DNA from: Ooceraea biroi
Lineage: Eukaryota; Arthropoda; Insecta; Hymenoptera; Formicidae
Assembly: GCF_003672135.1 (NCBI RefSeq)
Contig: NC_039514.1
Coordinates: 6,019,287 to 6,083,286 of the forward strand
Length of the DNA: 64,000 nucleotides
Direction of reading: 5' to 3'
This document shows, piece after piece, positions 1 to 12,700 of the stretch (positions are counted from its first letter, which is position 1; each line of letters opens with the position of its first letter). Position numbers and translations under genes: made by a program. The notes below the pieces were generated by a model. It was not told the origin of the DNA and did no database searches. It was given only the letters and a program-made list of their open reading frames with translations.

Positions 1-534
1 AAAAATCAGTAGCCCTTGATGAAACCATCGAGACAATGCCGATTCAGCAGAATCACAATGACGACAAGATTGAAGAATTCGAAAAATTGCTGCAATCAAT
101 GATAGTTTCCCGTAGCGTCTCGGAAGAAGAGGATCAAGTGGAACAGGAGGATAATGCGAACGATAAGAAGATCGTAGGTAAGTCAAATTTGCAATCTCCA
201 AATATTTTTATACTGCAATCGAAAAATTTACTTAATATTATCAGTACTTGCTTTTTACTTTGCTTCTATAAAAGCAGATTAAAAATAGATGCTATAAAAA
301 TAATAGCGAAAAAATGGCTTCTGCATAACATATTCCATATAAAATTCTATACAATATCTTAAATAAAATAAAATCCTGTACCACGCGCGATTAATGCATC
401 CACAACGAGGAAACAACACAGAAAAGTGTGACGTGGCTGCAGAAGCATTCATCCCCGAACTCTTTGGCATCGGCGCGAAGTTGAGGAGCGCGGGGGATGA
501 AGTTGCGCCCGAGTTCCGCGTGGAACTCAAGTAA
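1..534 (+). CDS. 3' end of an unidentified protein-coding gene (two exons, partial)
   Basis: Not recognised. The first exon is open from position 3 and ends at 177 before a consensus GTAAGT donor at 178. It encodes an acidic, Glu/Asp/Gln-rich segment that looks like a flexible or coiled region. A good acceptor (CAACACAG, ending at 421) opens a second exon at 422-534 in matching phase (1 nt + 2 nt). It continues with KCDVAAEAFIPELFG and ends ...EFRVELK before TAA at 532-534. Codon content after the splice looks protein-like, which supports the join. The 5' part lies outside the window, so no family can be named. Oddly, the same frame stays open after the TAA until TGA at 640, with helical, Leu-rich content, so the stop may be a disabling mutation, a read-through site or a genuine end. 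The gene runs toward the dynein gene, with about 3.9 kb between. Confidence 0.4.
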
Positions 535-840
535 CCTGTTGAGATCCTCCTAGAGCGGGCGAAAATGGAGAGCCTGCTGCAGCTTAACTCGAAGAGAGTT
601 TCCCAGACGCTCGCCAGGGGCATTACCAGGGAAAGTCGCTGAACAGGGGCAGATGGGCGCAAAGGAAATTTCTCCGGCCTCGGGGATTAAGTTCTATCGA
701 AGCGTCTCACGCTCTCTCCCCCTTTCTCTCTCTTTCTTTTGTTTGCGGTAGAAAAGTCTATTACACGAGCGCAAGTGAGATTTAAAAAACAAAAGAGACA
801 TCATAGTCGTCGCGAGTACCGCTCGCGTATATGCGTAAAT

Positions 841-908
841 TCGCTAATTATTTTAATTCGGGAATTATTTTAATTCGCTAATTATTTTACTTCGGTAATT
901 ATTTTAAT
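841..908. repeat. 17-bp minisatellite, four units
   Basis: Four consecutive 17-bp units begin at 841, 858, 875 and 892. Each has the form TCG(C/G)(T/G)AATTATTTTA(A/C)T with one to three differences. A partial fifth unit (TGAGAATTAGC) follows. Confidence 0.85.
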
Positions 909-1393
909 TGAGAATTAGCTCAAAAGATTCACGCGTACGCGCGCGCATAATCCAATATTCGAACCGTGGAATCGACAAGCTGTTACACCGATTTCACATC
1001 CAAGACTGCGGATTATCTGGCTCGCCTTGTACAAAGCCTTATCCCTGAGTGCCTCGGTAAATTTCACTAGTACCGAAACCTATACGACGGAGAGAGCGAA
1101 GCCGTCTGCGTCCCAAATTAAACTCATAAAGCGTCCACGGACCGCTTAAAGGTAAATCCACAAGGGTAGATTAAGATCGAGCCATCTGTGTGCGAAAAAG
1201 AATAAAGAATGATGCAGAGCCGACGGCGTTTAAGAGTGTCGAGCTTCCTGATATCGTAAACGTTATCCACGCTGTAAATTTACATTGCCTGCAAATTGCA
1301 GCGAACACATGGACAGCATAATGACATGCATTGTAATTCGTATAATGACACTGCCAATATCGTACTTACAATTAAGTATTTATAATTAAATGG

Positions 1394-1481
1394 CATTGGA
1401 AAATAATATGCATATATTGCCTCACGATAATATCATAATAACATAATGTGACAATGGCCAACGCTAACAGTTTAACGATAA
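1394..1481 (+). repeat. Dispersed repeat copy 1 (partner at 30430-30502)
   Basis: This stretch shares an ordered series of blocks with 30430-30502: CATTGGAAA, then TATGCATATATTGCCT, then ACGATAA, then ATAATGTGACAATG, then AGTTTAACGATAA. Small substitutions and a roughly 13-bp length difference separate the copies. The class is unknown. Confidence 0.6.
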
Positions 1482-3976
1482 CACTGTCCGATAAAATTTG
1501 ACCTTTTTTTGTAAAAGAAAAGATCTTTGCTTTTCAAAAAGACATGTATCTCTCCCATTGTTGCTTTAAGACGTCCATCTTCTCGCGAGATAATAAGCCA
1601 TCAATAAGTAGCTCGTGCAGTCGACAATTCAGAATATTGATAGTCAAGCGATTTCTCGAGGGACCAAACGTCAGGTTCATGTTCTGCGATATTTCTTGTC
1701 GTCATCAAAGACTTCTGCGCAACACCAAGATCCCATTCTCTTCTTCGCAGAGTACTGGTGCCGGCATCGCGTTGCGCGATGGGGAAATTGGAAAATTGGA
1801 AATTGCTACACGGGGGAGAGACCGCGAGAGAAACATCCCCCTTGCTTCCCCCAAAGTGAGGCGAAAGTCGCGGAACTTTCAAAGGCTTTTCTCGAAGTCG
1901 CTGCTGCTCGTATCGGCACTGCACCCGCGTGACGCGCCCGTGAAAAATGACATCGAGTGTGCAAAAGCTCCCTAAATAAGAAATCACCCCCGGCAGGCGG
2001 TCGCATTATTCACTCGTCCGAAAACTCTAAAGTGAAATACCGAGCGTCGGCCCGCGGGATCCTCGATCATCAATTTCCACGTCGTGCCAGACAAAAACGC
2101 GAAACGCCCCAAACGCCTCAGTGCTGCGACGAGAAGGGGGGAGGGGGAGGAAGTGGAGGCGACGCGATCTCGTCGGATGATCTGTTTCGCGAGGACGAGC
2201 GATAATCGCGGCGGCCGATTTGTTGAAAAACGACGGAAATTGTGGATGGAAATAGAGAAGGAGAAAGGGGAGGGAATGACGAATAGGCAACAAACCAAAT
2301 TCTCTCGAAGGGTAGATAATGTCGAGAGTCATTTTTTTGCCACACGCGCAAATTGTCTCGCGTCGAGAGCAAGAGAGAGAAAGAATTATATTAGAAGAAT
2401 GAATAGAATTAAAAGCACCGGATTAATCCGCACACTTAATATAAATCGTAGCCTAAATTAATAATATAACTAATAATAATATAACCTTCAGCAAAATTAT
2501 TACACTTCCTTCTCCTTTTCCCTGCTTTATAGCTTTATAGATTTTCGTTCTGGATTAGAACTCGGTATCACGGGGTTACATTGCACGAATCTCCCAGAAT
2601 TTGTCACTCGTCATCCCCCTTTGTGTACGGACCTCTCAATAGTATATGGTAGCGCGGTACCAGTTACAAAGAATACATACGAGAAATTTTAGTCGGTACA
2701 ACGCATTTATACCGTCCTCGTTCCGGATGCCGGTCCGTGCCGCTCCAATTTCCGCGACCACCCTGGCGAGGGCGAATCTTTTTTTTTCGCACTCTCCTGG
2801 CGGCGAGGGGTGAAGGGTCCGAGCGCACGACGGACGGAAAGGTGGGAAAGGGGAGGAAGGATGGAGTAATTTGATATGGTGGGCCAGAGTACGGGGGCAC
2901 TCGCCCTTCTTTTTTTTTCCTAATTTGCAGAAGGGCGAGTATCCGCGAAATGAAAAGCGCCGGGGTCCTTTGTAGAGCGCGCTCCCTGCGTGCCCGCCCC
3001 GAGCGTGTACGCGTGTGCGTACACGTGCGTGTGTAAGGATTAAAACGATGAAAGAGAAACTCCTCATCCCCGCGCGAGTAGCATGCTCGGTGCTTGCCCA
3101 CACACAGATGGATCTGCCATTTTTAATACATTTACTTGAATGTTACAGGGCGATGTTGGAGTTCTAATTTGAATTGCGTGTAAAAACAGAGTATGCTTTC
3201 TTTTAATGAGAATTTATTTAATGATTGGAAAAGATATGTGAAATTGTAATATTTATATAGAGTAACCTTGGTAGAAATCTATGTATTTTTGCTTTTATAT
3301 GTTAAATTATGAGAAAATGATGAGAAAATATCTGAAAATATCAAATAGACTTACATTCATTATATTTCTTAAAATTTTAAAAATGATAAAATAAAAATTT
3401 GATTAAAGTTTAGTTAAAAAATGTTTTTGAATAGTAGCATGGCTAAATATGCAAGAATGTAAAAGAAGAGTTATCTCTTTCCTTGCCATGCAATTTTTAC
3501 AAAAAATCGATCGACCTATTTAGAGCCACCCTTCCTTGAAACATGGAAATGGTGCATGGCACAGGATGATATTCTGATTATATATTTTGCATTCATAGAA
3601 TGTCTCCGTGACACGCGCTTTATCCACGATATTGATTCAAGCAAAACTTACGTGCTTAGAAAAAGAAATTCAAATAATTGCGAAAGCCATCGACGACTTT
3701 AAAAAAAATTAATAATTATTTATTTCGGATTTATTATTCACTTTGTAACTATCATATTCGCTCTATCGTGCGTTGTTGTTACTCACGGAATCCGGCGAGT
3801 GCGGCGATGAGAGATGATTGCGCGGGTCGCGAACGGAAGTAGCCACCCGCCACGCTAGCTTCCGGTGGAATCAGCTACGAGTCTGAAGCAACTTGGAAGG
3901 AAGGACCTGAGATCGTGCCTACCGCTCGAAGGGGGCAGATATCGCGTGCAACGTCAGTCGTTTTCTCATTTCGTGC

Positions 3977-3989
3977 GTCTCGTGACAAC
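3977..3989 (+). promoter_or_regulatory. X-box-like (RFX) motif, 11 of 12 positions
   Basis: GTCTCG-T-GACAAC fits the X-box consensus RYYNYY-N(1-3)-RRNRAC except at one position. RFX factors bind X-boxes upstream of ciliary genes in insects and other animals. It lies about 520 bp before the start codon of an axonemal dynein. A single short degenerate match can occur by chance. Confidence 0.3.
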
Positions 3990-4102
3990 AGGGGGTCAAC
4001 GAGGGGGCGGACGAGCGAGCTTTAACTCGGGAGACACGATCACCCGATGCCAGCCAGACCGCTTTCCGCCTTTGGTTCAGTCCGTACCTGGTTTCCTGAC
4101 CT

Positions 4103-4116
4103 GCTTGCATGACAAC
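4103..4116 (+). promoter_or_regulatory. Second X-box-like (RFX) motif, 11 of 12 positions
   Basis: GCTTGC-AT-GACAAC fits RYYNYY-N(1-3)-RRNRAC except at one position and repeats the GACAAC half-site of the motif 114 bp upstream. It lies about 390 bp before the dynein start codon in the same CpG-rich block. Confidence 0.33.
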
Positions 4117-4508
4117 CGTTTAACGAACATGATACCCCCGCGTCGGCCGAGTGTCGCGCTCCATAATCGCCCTTCCTCCGAACCCGCGTCGTTCTGCCTT
4201 TAAGTTCTCGATGCGGATTTGTCTAGACGAGTGTCTCTCGGGCTCTGCATTAATAATGCACGAATGATCTAATTGTTCGTTCGCACAAGATCCCAATCAA
4301 GGCTGTGGCTCTGTTTACTGTAATTGGAATGTAATCGATAACTATCGGTAATTAAGCACACATAAGCATATAAAATAAGAAATATTTATACATATAATAA
4401 CGTTTTTAAATAGTATTATTTACTAAAAGAAGCGCAAGACAGCTTCATTAATTCGACATCTGTAAGCGACAATGATTATGTAATTGTCGTCTGATATTGT
4501 GAATAGAA

Positions 4509-7500
4509 ATGACTGCTCCGGAGGCACCACTCGACTTTCGACTCGAGTATATCGGCGGTTTTGTGCAGAAGAGTCTGAAATTGAAACCAGAAAAATGGGG
4601 AAGATTATTACTGATCGAGGACTATCGAAATGTGGTGCTGGACTTTTTGGACAGACCCTTACCGGTCGCCCTTTTCGTCATTCTGACACCGAATGCGCAG
4701 TTAGTGGCGTCTTCCAGTTTCCCCATACCATGCCAGAGAACAAAGGGTGAGTTCTGGATACTTTAACTTTTATTATATGAAGATTTCGTATCCAATAAAG
4801 TATTTTAATAGCAATAATAATTGTGAGAATTATAAGTTATACAAAAATTACTATTAAAATATAAATACTATTAAATGATAATAATTTCTACTTTCTACTT
4901 CTACCATAAAAATGTCTACTCTGTCGTTGCAGGAATTTACGCGGTCAAGGTGAAGCAGACACCGCTATCGAAAGACAAAGAGGGATGCTCGACTATGTTA
5001 ATCGTGGGGGACCTGTCTCATCGAATGGTCGATCAGTTGGCCACGATAGTAGACAACATTTTTGCTCCCCTCCTTACCAAGCCGGAGAATCACAAGGATT
5101 TACCGGAAATGGCCGTTCAGGACATATGTAAGCACGTACACGCTCTCCGTGGCACGTTGTATCAGGTAGTAAAACAATCAATAATCGACATTTGTTTAAA
5201 ATATTTTTCCAAAGAAGCGTTCAGTCAGATGCACGTGGTATGATTAATATTTATCACGCTTGAACGCCCAGGTGAAAGGTCAAGTGAACGGAAGAACGGT
5301 GCTGCCCATGCCGGCAGGCCTCGAGAGGGTGACGGAAGTCGAGAGATTGGTTTCCGTGGAGGGACCACAGGCGGTAGATCTGTATCTGAAGAGTGCTATA
5401 GAAGGTGTGATAATCAAATGGGCGTCCTTAGTGCACAACGTCGTCACTCATGAATCCAACGCTGCGTTTGACAACGGTCAAAATCCGACGCCCAACGTCG
5501 AGCTGGAATATTGGTCCACCAGACTGGCGAACTTGAGGTATGGAGTGAGTAAACGATTTTTCTTAAAACATTTTTATGTCACATTTAAATAAAATCATTC
5601 ACAGATACATTTACGATCAGCTGCAAGAGGATCGAGTGAAAAAGATGGCGACAATCCTCGAGAAGACCGACAGCGCGTACTTTCCCAGTTTTCGCAAGCT
5701 GTTCGACAACGTTGTCTCGTCGTTGGCCGAAGCGAAGGAGATATCATTATATCTGACGCCTTTAGCGAAATGTTTTAAATCGGTGGAGGAGATCGACTTT
5801 GCCGAGGCTAAACCGCTGATGGCGGTGCTAATACATTCCCTAGGATTAGTATGGGCGAAATGCAAGAGTTATCAGAGCTCGAGCAAGCTCATCATCATGC
5901 TCCGACAGATATGCAATTTATTAATACAAGCGGCACATCGATTCCTCGATCCAGCATCGATATTTCAAAGTGACGTCGACGAGGCTCTCCAACGCGTTAA
6001 AATATCGAGAGGTAAACAATTACTCGGATAGTTAAATGCTATCTGTGAGAAATCTTGTCTATTTTAACCTGCTTCGATTCTCAATTTCACTCGAGACGCG
6101 GAAATGTTTCCCGATCAGGACTCCTGGAGGAATTCAAAGGACAATTTGAACTGAGGAAGCACATGCCCGGCTTGCAACCGGAAGCTCCGCCGTGGACGTT
6201 CAATTCGATCGCCGTCTTCACTCGTCTCGATGCCTTCCTGAAACGGCTGACGGATATCGAGTGGCTTTTCGACACCGTCCTCGAGTTCTCCAAGCTGGAG
6301 AGGATCGAAATAGGAGGTATTCTCGGACGGTCGTTGAGCGCGAGGATCATAAGTGTGTTTAAGGAATTCCAGCAGCTCTTCGTCTCCTTCAGCGTGCGAG
6401 CCAGCGATGTCCTCGAGCCGGACGACGAGTCCTTCGTCGTCGACTGCGCCAAGTTCGCCGAGTCCATCACCGACTTCGACAGCAAGCTCGCTGCGATTCT
6501 GTGTCAAGCTTTCGATGATTGCGGCAATCTGGAGAGCGTCTTCAAGGCAAGTACCTAACTTGCTTTTCTGGCAGTTAATATTCCGCGACACGATTAATAT
6601 CACTCCAAAATGTGCAATTTTATTTTTCTTATATTATTTTATTATTATAATATATTATTATTATTATTATTATATTAATTTTTAGTCGATAAGTCGATCG
6701 TTTACTTTTCAGTTGCTAAATATTGTCGGATCAGTGCTGGACCGACCTGTTATACGGAAGCAGTTCACGAATCGATACGCTCGGATCCTCGAGCTTTTGA
6801 ATATGGAGCTCTCGGTGGTGGAAGTTCTGTTCAATCGCGGCACTCGGGGTGCTCTAACTAGTTTGCCACCATTGGCCGCTGCTTTAACATTCACCAATAT
6901 GCTGAAGCAACGTATCGACTTACCCATACAATCGTTTAAAGCCATGTCGCACCCGTACGTATCGAACTACATGCAAACTCTTCTTAAAGCTCCATCTTTT
7001 CTTTTTGCCTTGAAGCAAAACTATTTTTACTATTTTTACTCTTTATTTCAAAAGCTTTTTATATAAATTTATAATTTATATAAAAAAATAATAAGTAATT
7101 TATATATAGATTTAATGATCTCTCCGGTGATAGCGCAATTACGACTGCTCCTGTTTGCAGTATCGTGTACAGCGAAGAAGGCCAGAATATAAAGACGCGT
7201 TACGAGAGGCTGATAAAAATATTTGCTGACAAAGAGGATGATCTCTTCACCGAATGGGCGCGAACAGTACCACGAAACGTCGACGTAGGCCTCAATCGTC
7301 ATCTCTTTTGCAGAGAGATCGACGGCGGTCTAATATTAAACTTCGATCCCGATCTTCTCGCAGTATTGAAGGAAGTGAACTATTTGAAACAAATGTCGCG
7401 TTCTGATATCCCTGAGGAAGCGATTAAGGTACAATGCATTCTTCGACATATGCTCTGATCGAGAAAAGAAATTAAGAAAAAGAACATATCAAATTTATTT

Positions 7501-9695
7501 AAATTTTATATTAAAGTTTTATAATATAAAATTTTTATAATATAAAATTAAATTATTTATTACGTAACATTACGTTACGTCGTCAGGTATCCGAAAGCGC
7601 GGAGACTTTCAGGAAATTTCGGACGGCGCTGGGTAGTACGGTCGACTCGTACAACAACATACGTAGGACAACCAAACGAGTGGAATTTGATCTGATCGAG
7701 TTGGAAGTGGCCAGAATCGATTCTCTGGTATCTCGCGGGGAGAACGAGCTCTGCTGGAGATCGGATGGTCTTCCAGAATATATAACCGAATTAGGCGATC
7801 TCGTGGAAGGACTGTGGAAGCGCATGAAGTCCGCCCAATCGAACGTGCAGAAGATCAGAAGTATCTTGGAGCCCTGGACGAAGACGCCGCTCATTGAACG
7901 CAAGGACCGTCGTAAGGACGCGCTGCTGGCATTGGAAGATCGTTCGGAGAAAGTATCGAAGCGTTACGCGGAGATCACGAGGGCCACCGAGCAGATACAC
8001 TCGATATTGGAGGAAAATAAAACGCTCTTCCAAATTAGCGAGACCGAGCAGGGAGCTTGGCAGGAATACGTGAAATACATTGACGACATCGTAATCGAGT
8101 CCCTTCGAAAAGCAGTCGGGTGCTCCCTAGGTTGATATCCCTTCTAGAAAATCAAGAAATAATTGCATTATTTTATTCTATATTTTATTTTATTTATTGC
8201 ATAATATTTTGCGATTGTGCTTAGGCTACCTGGCAGAAAATATGGATCCGATTGGTCAATGCGTACCATTATTGGAAGCGAAATTGGAACTTAGGGAGCC
8301 AGATCTGTATTACATGCCATCATTGGAACCAGAAGATCCGGATGGGCTTGATCAGCTGGTTCTCGGCTTGTTAAATGATATTATCGGTATGGCCGCTTTG
8401 ATATCGCGATTGAAGAGCGATTCTGTGGGATATGCCGAGGAACTGGCGTGCGATGCTGACATCAAAGGAATGAAAGACGAGATATTGACAAGCGTAGCCA
8501 CCGCCGTAGAGGAAGCTACTGACTTTTGTAGTAACTTTGAAGGTACTTCTCACGTATGCTCTTTTTATATTAAATTTAAATATATTTTACTCAGATATAT
8601 CGTATAATAAAATTACAAATTCGAATACATCTCGTTATTATATTGGAATATCTTTTTTCATGTTTATTATGATAATTTAATCTATTATATGTCCGTTCGT
8701 TAATTCCACAAATTGCGCGCATTGTTTCTCGCAATCTCAATGTTTTCGCTCCAATGTTTGATTAGGCTACGCTTATCTGTGGTTGGACGATAGGGATGTT
8801 GTAATGCAACAATTCCTCGAGTACAGCCGGCAATTGTCAATGGAGGAAATGGACATGGTGGCAGCTCAGGACCCCAAAGGTCCGACTAAGTCACCGCCGA
8901 AAATGGAGCAATTCCGTGAACAAATCGACCTTTACGAGGGCCTCTATCTCGAGATCGAGGAAATGGATCTGTCCAAAGTATTTTGCGGCTGGTTCAGGGT
9001 AGACCTAAGACCCTTCCGGCAGTCGGTACTAAATACAGTGTGCAAATGGTCCAGCATGTTCAAAACGCATTTGGTCGATCATGTAACAAGCAGTCTCTCA
9101 GATTTAGGCACTTTTATAAGGTATTTAAATCAAACATTAAAAAACTCTTTATGTTTTATATATATACTAGTACGACACGGGCGCGCGCTATGCGCGCACT
9201 ATTTTATTTTTCAATATTAATAATGCCTAGAGTTTTCTATAATTTAAAATTCATTAAATTAATAAATGAAAAAGTTCTAGCCCTTAGACATTTCTTCTTT
9301 TTCCGAGAAGTTCTGAGTTATTGAGATCATTATTTTTTATATTGCCTAGAGTTCTCTGCTATTGAAAACACCGTAAACTCAGAAATGAAAAAGTTCTCGA
9401 GTTAAAAATTTTTTTCTTCTCAGAGGAAGTTCTGAGTTGATGATATTATTTTTTATATTGCCTAGAGTTCTCTGCTATTGAAAATACCGTAAATTCAGAA
9501 ATGAAAAAGTTCTAACCATTAGAAATTTTTTCTTTTCCGAGAAGTTCTGAGTTGATGATATCATTATTTTTTATATTGCCTAGAGTTCTCTGCTATTGAA
9601 AATACCGTAAACTCAGAAATGAAAAAGTTCTAGCCCTTAGAAATTTTTTTCTTTTTCCAAGGAGTTCTGTGCTATTATTATTATACTAATATTAT

Positions 9696-9726
<31 letters not shown>

Positions 9727-12700
9727 ATGATATAGGATATATATATATAATGTTTTACATATTATAAATATTTTAAAATAAAACGCTTATAAAAATGGAA
9801 TATTCAATATTCCTTTAAGTATGACTATAGCTTTTTATTTAAATATTTCGTTCAATTCCTAGATTAGCGGACGAGGGATTGTCACAACAAGTACAACCAG
9901 GTGATTACGCTGCTCTGGTCAGTGTAATGGGCTACTTGCTGCAAGTAAAAGAACGCCAGCCGATTACGGACGAGATGTTCCAGCCATTAGAGGAAACCAT
10001 TGAGTTGCTCAAGTTCTACGATCAAGATATACCCGAAGAAGTAAATGTACTGCTGCAAGAATTACCGGAGCAATGGGCAAACACGAAAAAACTTGCTCTT
10101 ATGGTGAAGCAGCATGTTGCGCCATTACAAGCAGGTTCGTAGATCAAGACTGAGTAAATCAACTTTATTATTATTACGTTTATAATACAATTATTGTATT
10201 CTGTTACATATTATATATTATTAAATTAATTCTGCATTTATTAAAAATAATAGTGTTCGATATAATATGATTATTGATACTTCCAACAAGATTAATAAAT
10301 TAATATTAATCGATCAAATTAATAGGCGAAGTGTCAAGAATTCGCGGTCGCATCTCCGCGTTTGACATTACAATAACTCACTATCGAGAAGCGTTTCGGC
10401 GATACACGTTCTTTAAGTACGATTGCCAGAATTCGTACGAATTACTGGACGAAGGGCACAAGGAGATCCTGATGCTGGAACGTCAAATGAAGGATATACA
10501 GGAGTCCGCCTCCCTGTTCGAGGTGACGGTGCCTGAATTCAAGCAGCTCAGGCAGTGCAGGAGAGAACTGAAAATGCTTAAGCAGCTCTGGGATTATGTA
10601 AATATAGTGCAGAGCAGTATCGAGGGTTGGAAGACGACTCCCTGGAGGAAAATCGACGTGGAGAATATGGACATCGAGTGCAAGAAGTTCGCAAAGGAGA
10701 TACGCGGTTAGTAGTCAGGATATTGTCTAACGATCCCGAAGGGTTCTGTCAAATTGCGTACAGTTTTATATCTCGAGTACATGTATATATCCTTGAAAGA
10801 CTTTATATAATTAATAACGAACGTTCGTCTCAAAAATGATATTAAAATAATTGTGATTTTCTCACAAATATATTTTGCCCATAGCAATGGACAAAGAAAT
10901 GAGGCCGTGGGACACGTACGTATCATTGGAAGCAACGGTGAAGAACATGCTTACGTCACTACGTGCTGTCGCAGAATTGCAAAATCCAGCCATTCGAGAG
11001 AGACACTGGCTACAGCTGATGAACAGCACTAAGGTATCGCCGGAAATCGCAGAGCGGACGTTCAATTCGTTTCCTCATTATACAGATCCGTGCGAATACT
11101 TTTAATTCTGAGAGACTTGTTTAATTTTACTAGCCGGAAGAGACGAATTCGCACGAGCTCCGCCGATTATTTGCATATTATGATATTTTTAACGATAATT
11201 TATTATCACATCTTAAGCAATCTCCTTTCTGCGAGAGCGTGCATAACATTATCCCATAATGCGAGTGTTATGCATATTATATTATTTATTATATTACCTA
11301 TTACGTAATCACGTCAATATGTTAGCTAGTTGCACCGCTGTATATACGCTATCGGTGTTACAGAAATTGGGCAACATGACTCCAGAAATGACTGTAAGTC
11401 CGCTGTATATACGCGTATGATGTACATTTAGTTTTACGAATTACCGCCTTACTATACTTTTCTAAATATAGATCCAATTTTTAACCTCTTTTCATAAAAT
11501 CCATCTTGGCACCATAGTTCTCAAGTGCGCACCCTTACGTATTTTCTTCGCATATTTACCATTACATGCCATATTTTATGCAAACACTTATGTACGCTCA
11601 TATGCAACACATACACTCGTACCTGTGTAAAGTAGTTTTTATAAGCATGGCATATAACGCAGCATGCTTCCAGCTGATGAAGATAGTTTTAGAACTCAAT
11701 TATTTATAGGATTCATACATTTTCGTAGATTTATTTGGCGCTAAACATATCTGTCGAAATTCGGTTTTAATTTATTTAACATAAATATCTCGTATTTCGT
11801 TCAGCGTGATGATGCAAGAAACGGAACGAAATAACATTACCATATTTAGCACTGAATGCCAACACTCGCGCAATTCACCGATTTATAGCCATCAATTTAG
11901 ATAATAAATTCGTTATCGCTCATTCATTGTATAAATCACTGTACGATTATTTTTATTAATAAATCTGCCACAAATACAGGACACTAGATTCTGTCATTCT
12001 CTTCGCTGTACAAGCCAGATCATACCAACAACATAGTTGCTTCTTGTCGTGAAAATATTATTACGTGTCGTCAGGCGACTTTCTTGCACGTAGGTTCGTT
12101 TCGTAATGGACGAATCGACGACTTTAGCCGATCTGCTTGAATTGAATCTTCACGAATGCGAGGACGAAGTGAAAAATATCGTGGACAAAGCGGTCAAGGA
12201 GATGTCCATGGAGAAATATATGAAGGAGTTGAATGTTACGTGGTCGAAGATGGAATTCGAGCGCGAAGTTCACACACGGACGGGCGCTACCTTGATAAGA
12301 GCCAGCGAAGAGTTGATCGAGACTTTAGAAGAGAACCAGGTAGGCAATGAAGAAAACTCAAGTTCTTGTTTCGTTATTCTAAACAAGAAATTAATTCATA
12401 AATTAGATTTATTATCTATTAATTAATAATATGATATGAGCATAAATTTCAATCTTATTCCGAATGGCAGGTGCAATTGCAGAACATGATCACGTCGAAG
12501 TTCATTGCGCACTTCCTCGAGGAGGTGTCGTCGTGGCAGAAGAAGCTGAGTATCGCCGACCAGGTGACGACAATATGGTTCGAGGTCCAACGCACCTGGA
12601 TGCACCTCGAGAGCATTTTCATGTCGTCCGAGGATATACGACGACAGTTGCCGGTAGACGCCGAAAGGTTTAACCGCATTGACAAGGAGTTTAAGGAGAT

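Larger units (their letters stand above)
643..4508. other. Intergenic region upstream of the dynein gene
   Basis: No gene can be supported. AT-rich stretches alternate with CpG-rich blocks at about 1780-2230, 2690-3110 and 3780-4200. Open frames in those blocks overlap on both strands and lack recognisable domains or splice-supported structure. The block at 3780-4200 is the best candidate for the dynein promoter or 5' UTR because it is nearest to the start codon and carries two X-box-like motifs. A 17-bp minisatellite lies at 841-908 and a dispersed repeat at 1394-1481. Confidence 0.6.
9121..9862 (+). other. Dynein intron 10 carrying repeats
   Basis: This 742-bp phase-2 intron splits an Arg codon. 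It contains a short GC-alternating stretch near 9178-9200, a four-copy 118-bp tandem array and a TA microsatellite. No exon-like frame was seen. Confidence 0.85.

Noticed and set aside
2636..3103. 155- and 145-codon minus-strand frames
   Set aside because: They overlap each other in two frames in a GC-rich block, with compositions typical of chance frames.
9224..9670. Regular repeats resembling a CRISPR array
   Set aside because: The units are contiguous 118-bp tandem copies without unique spacers, and the genome is animal.
11034..11105. Extension of dynein exon 13 into its intron with an early stop
   Set aside because: The conserved family sequence resumes at 12094 in phase, so reading through is intron retention rather than a true end.
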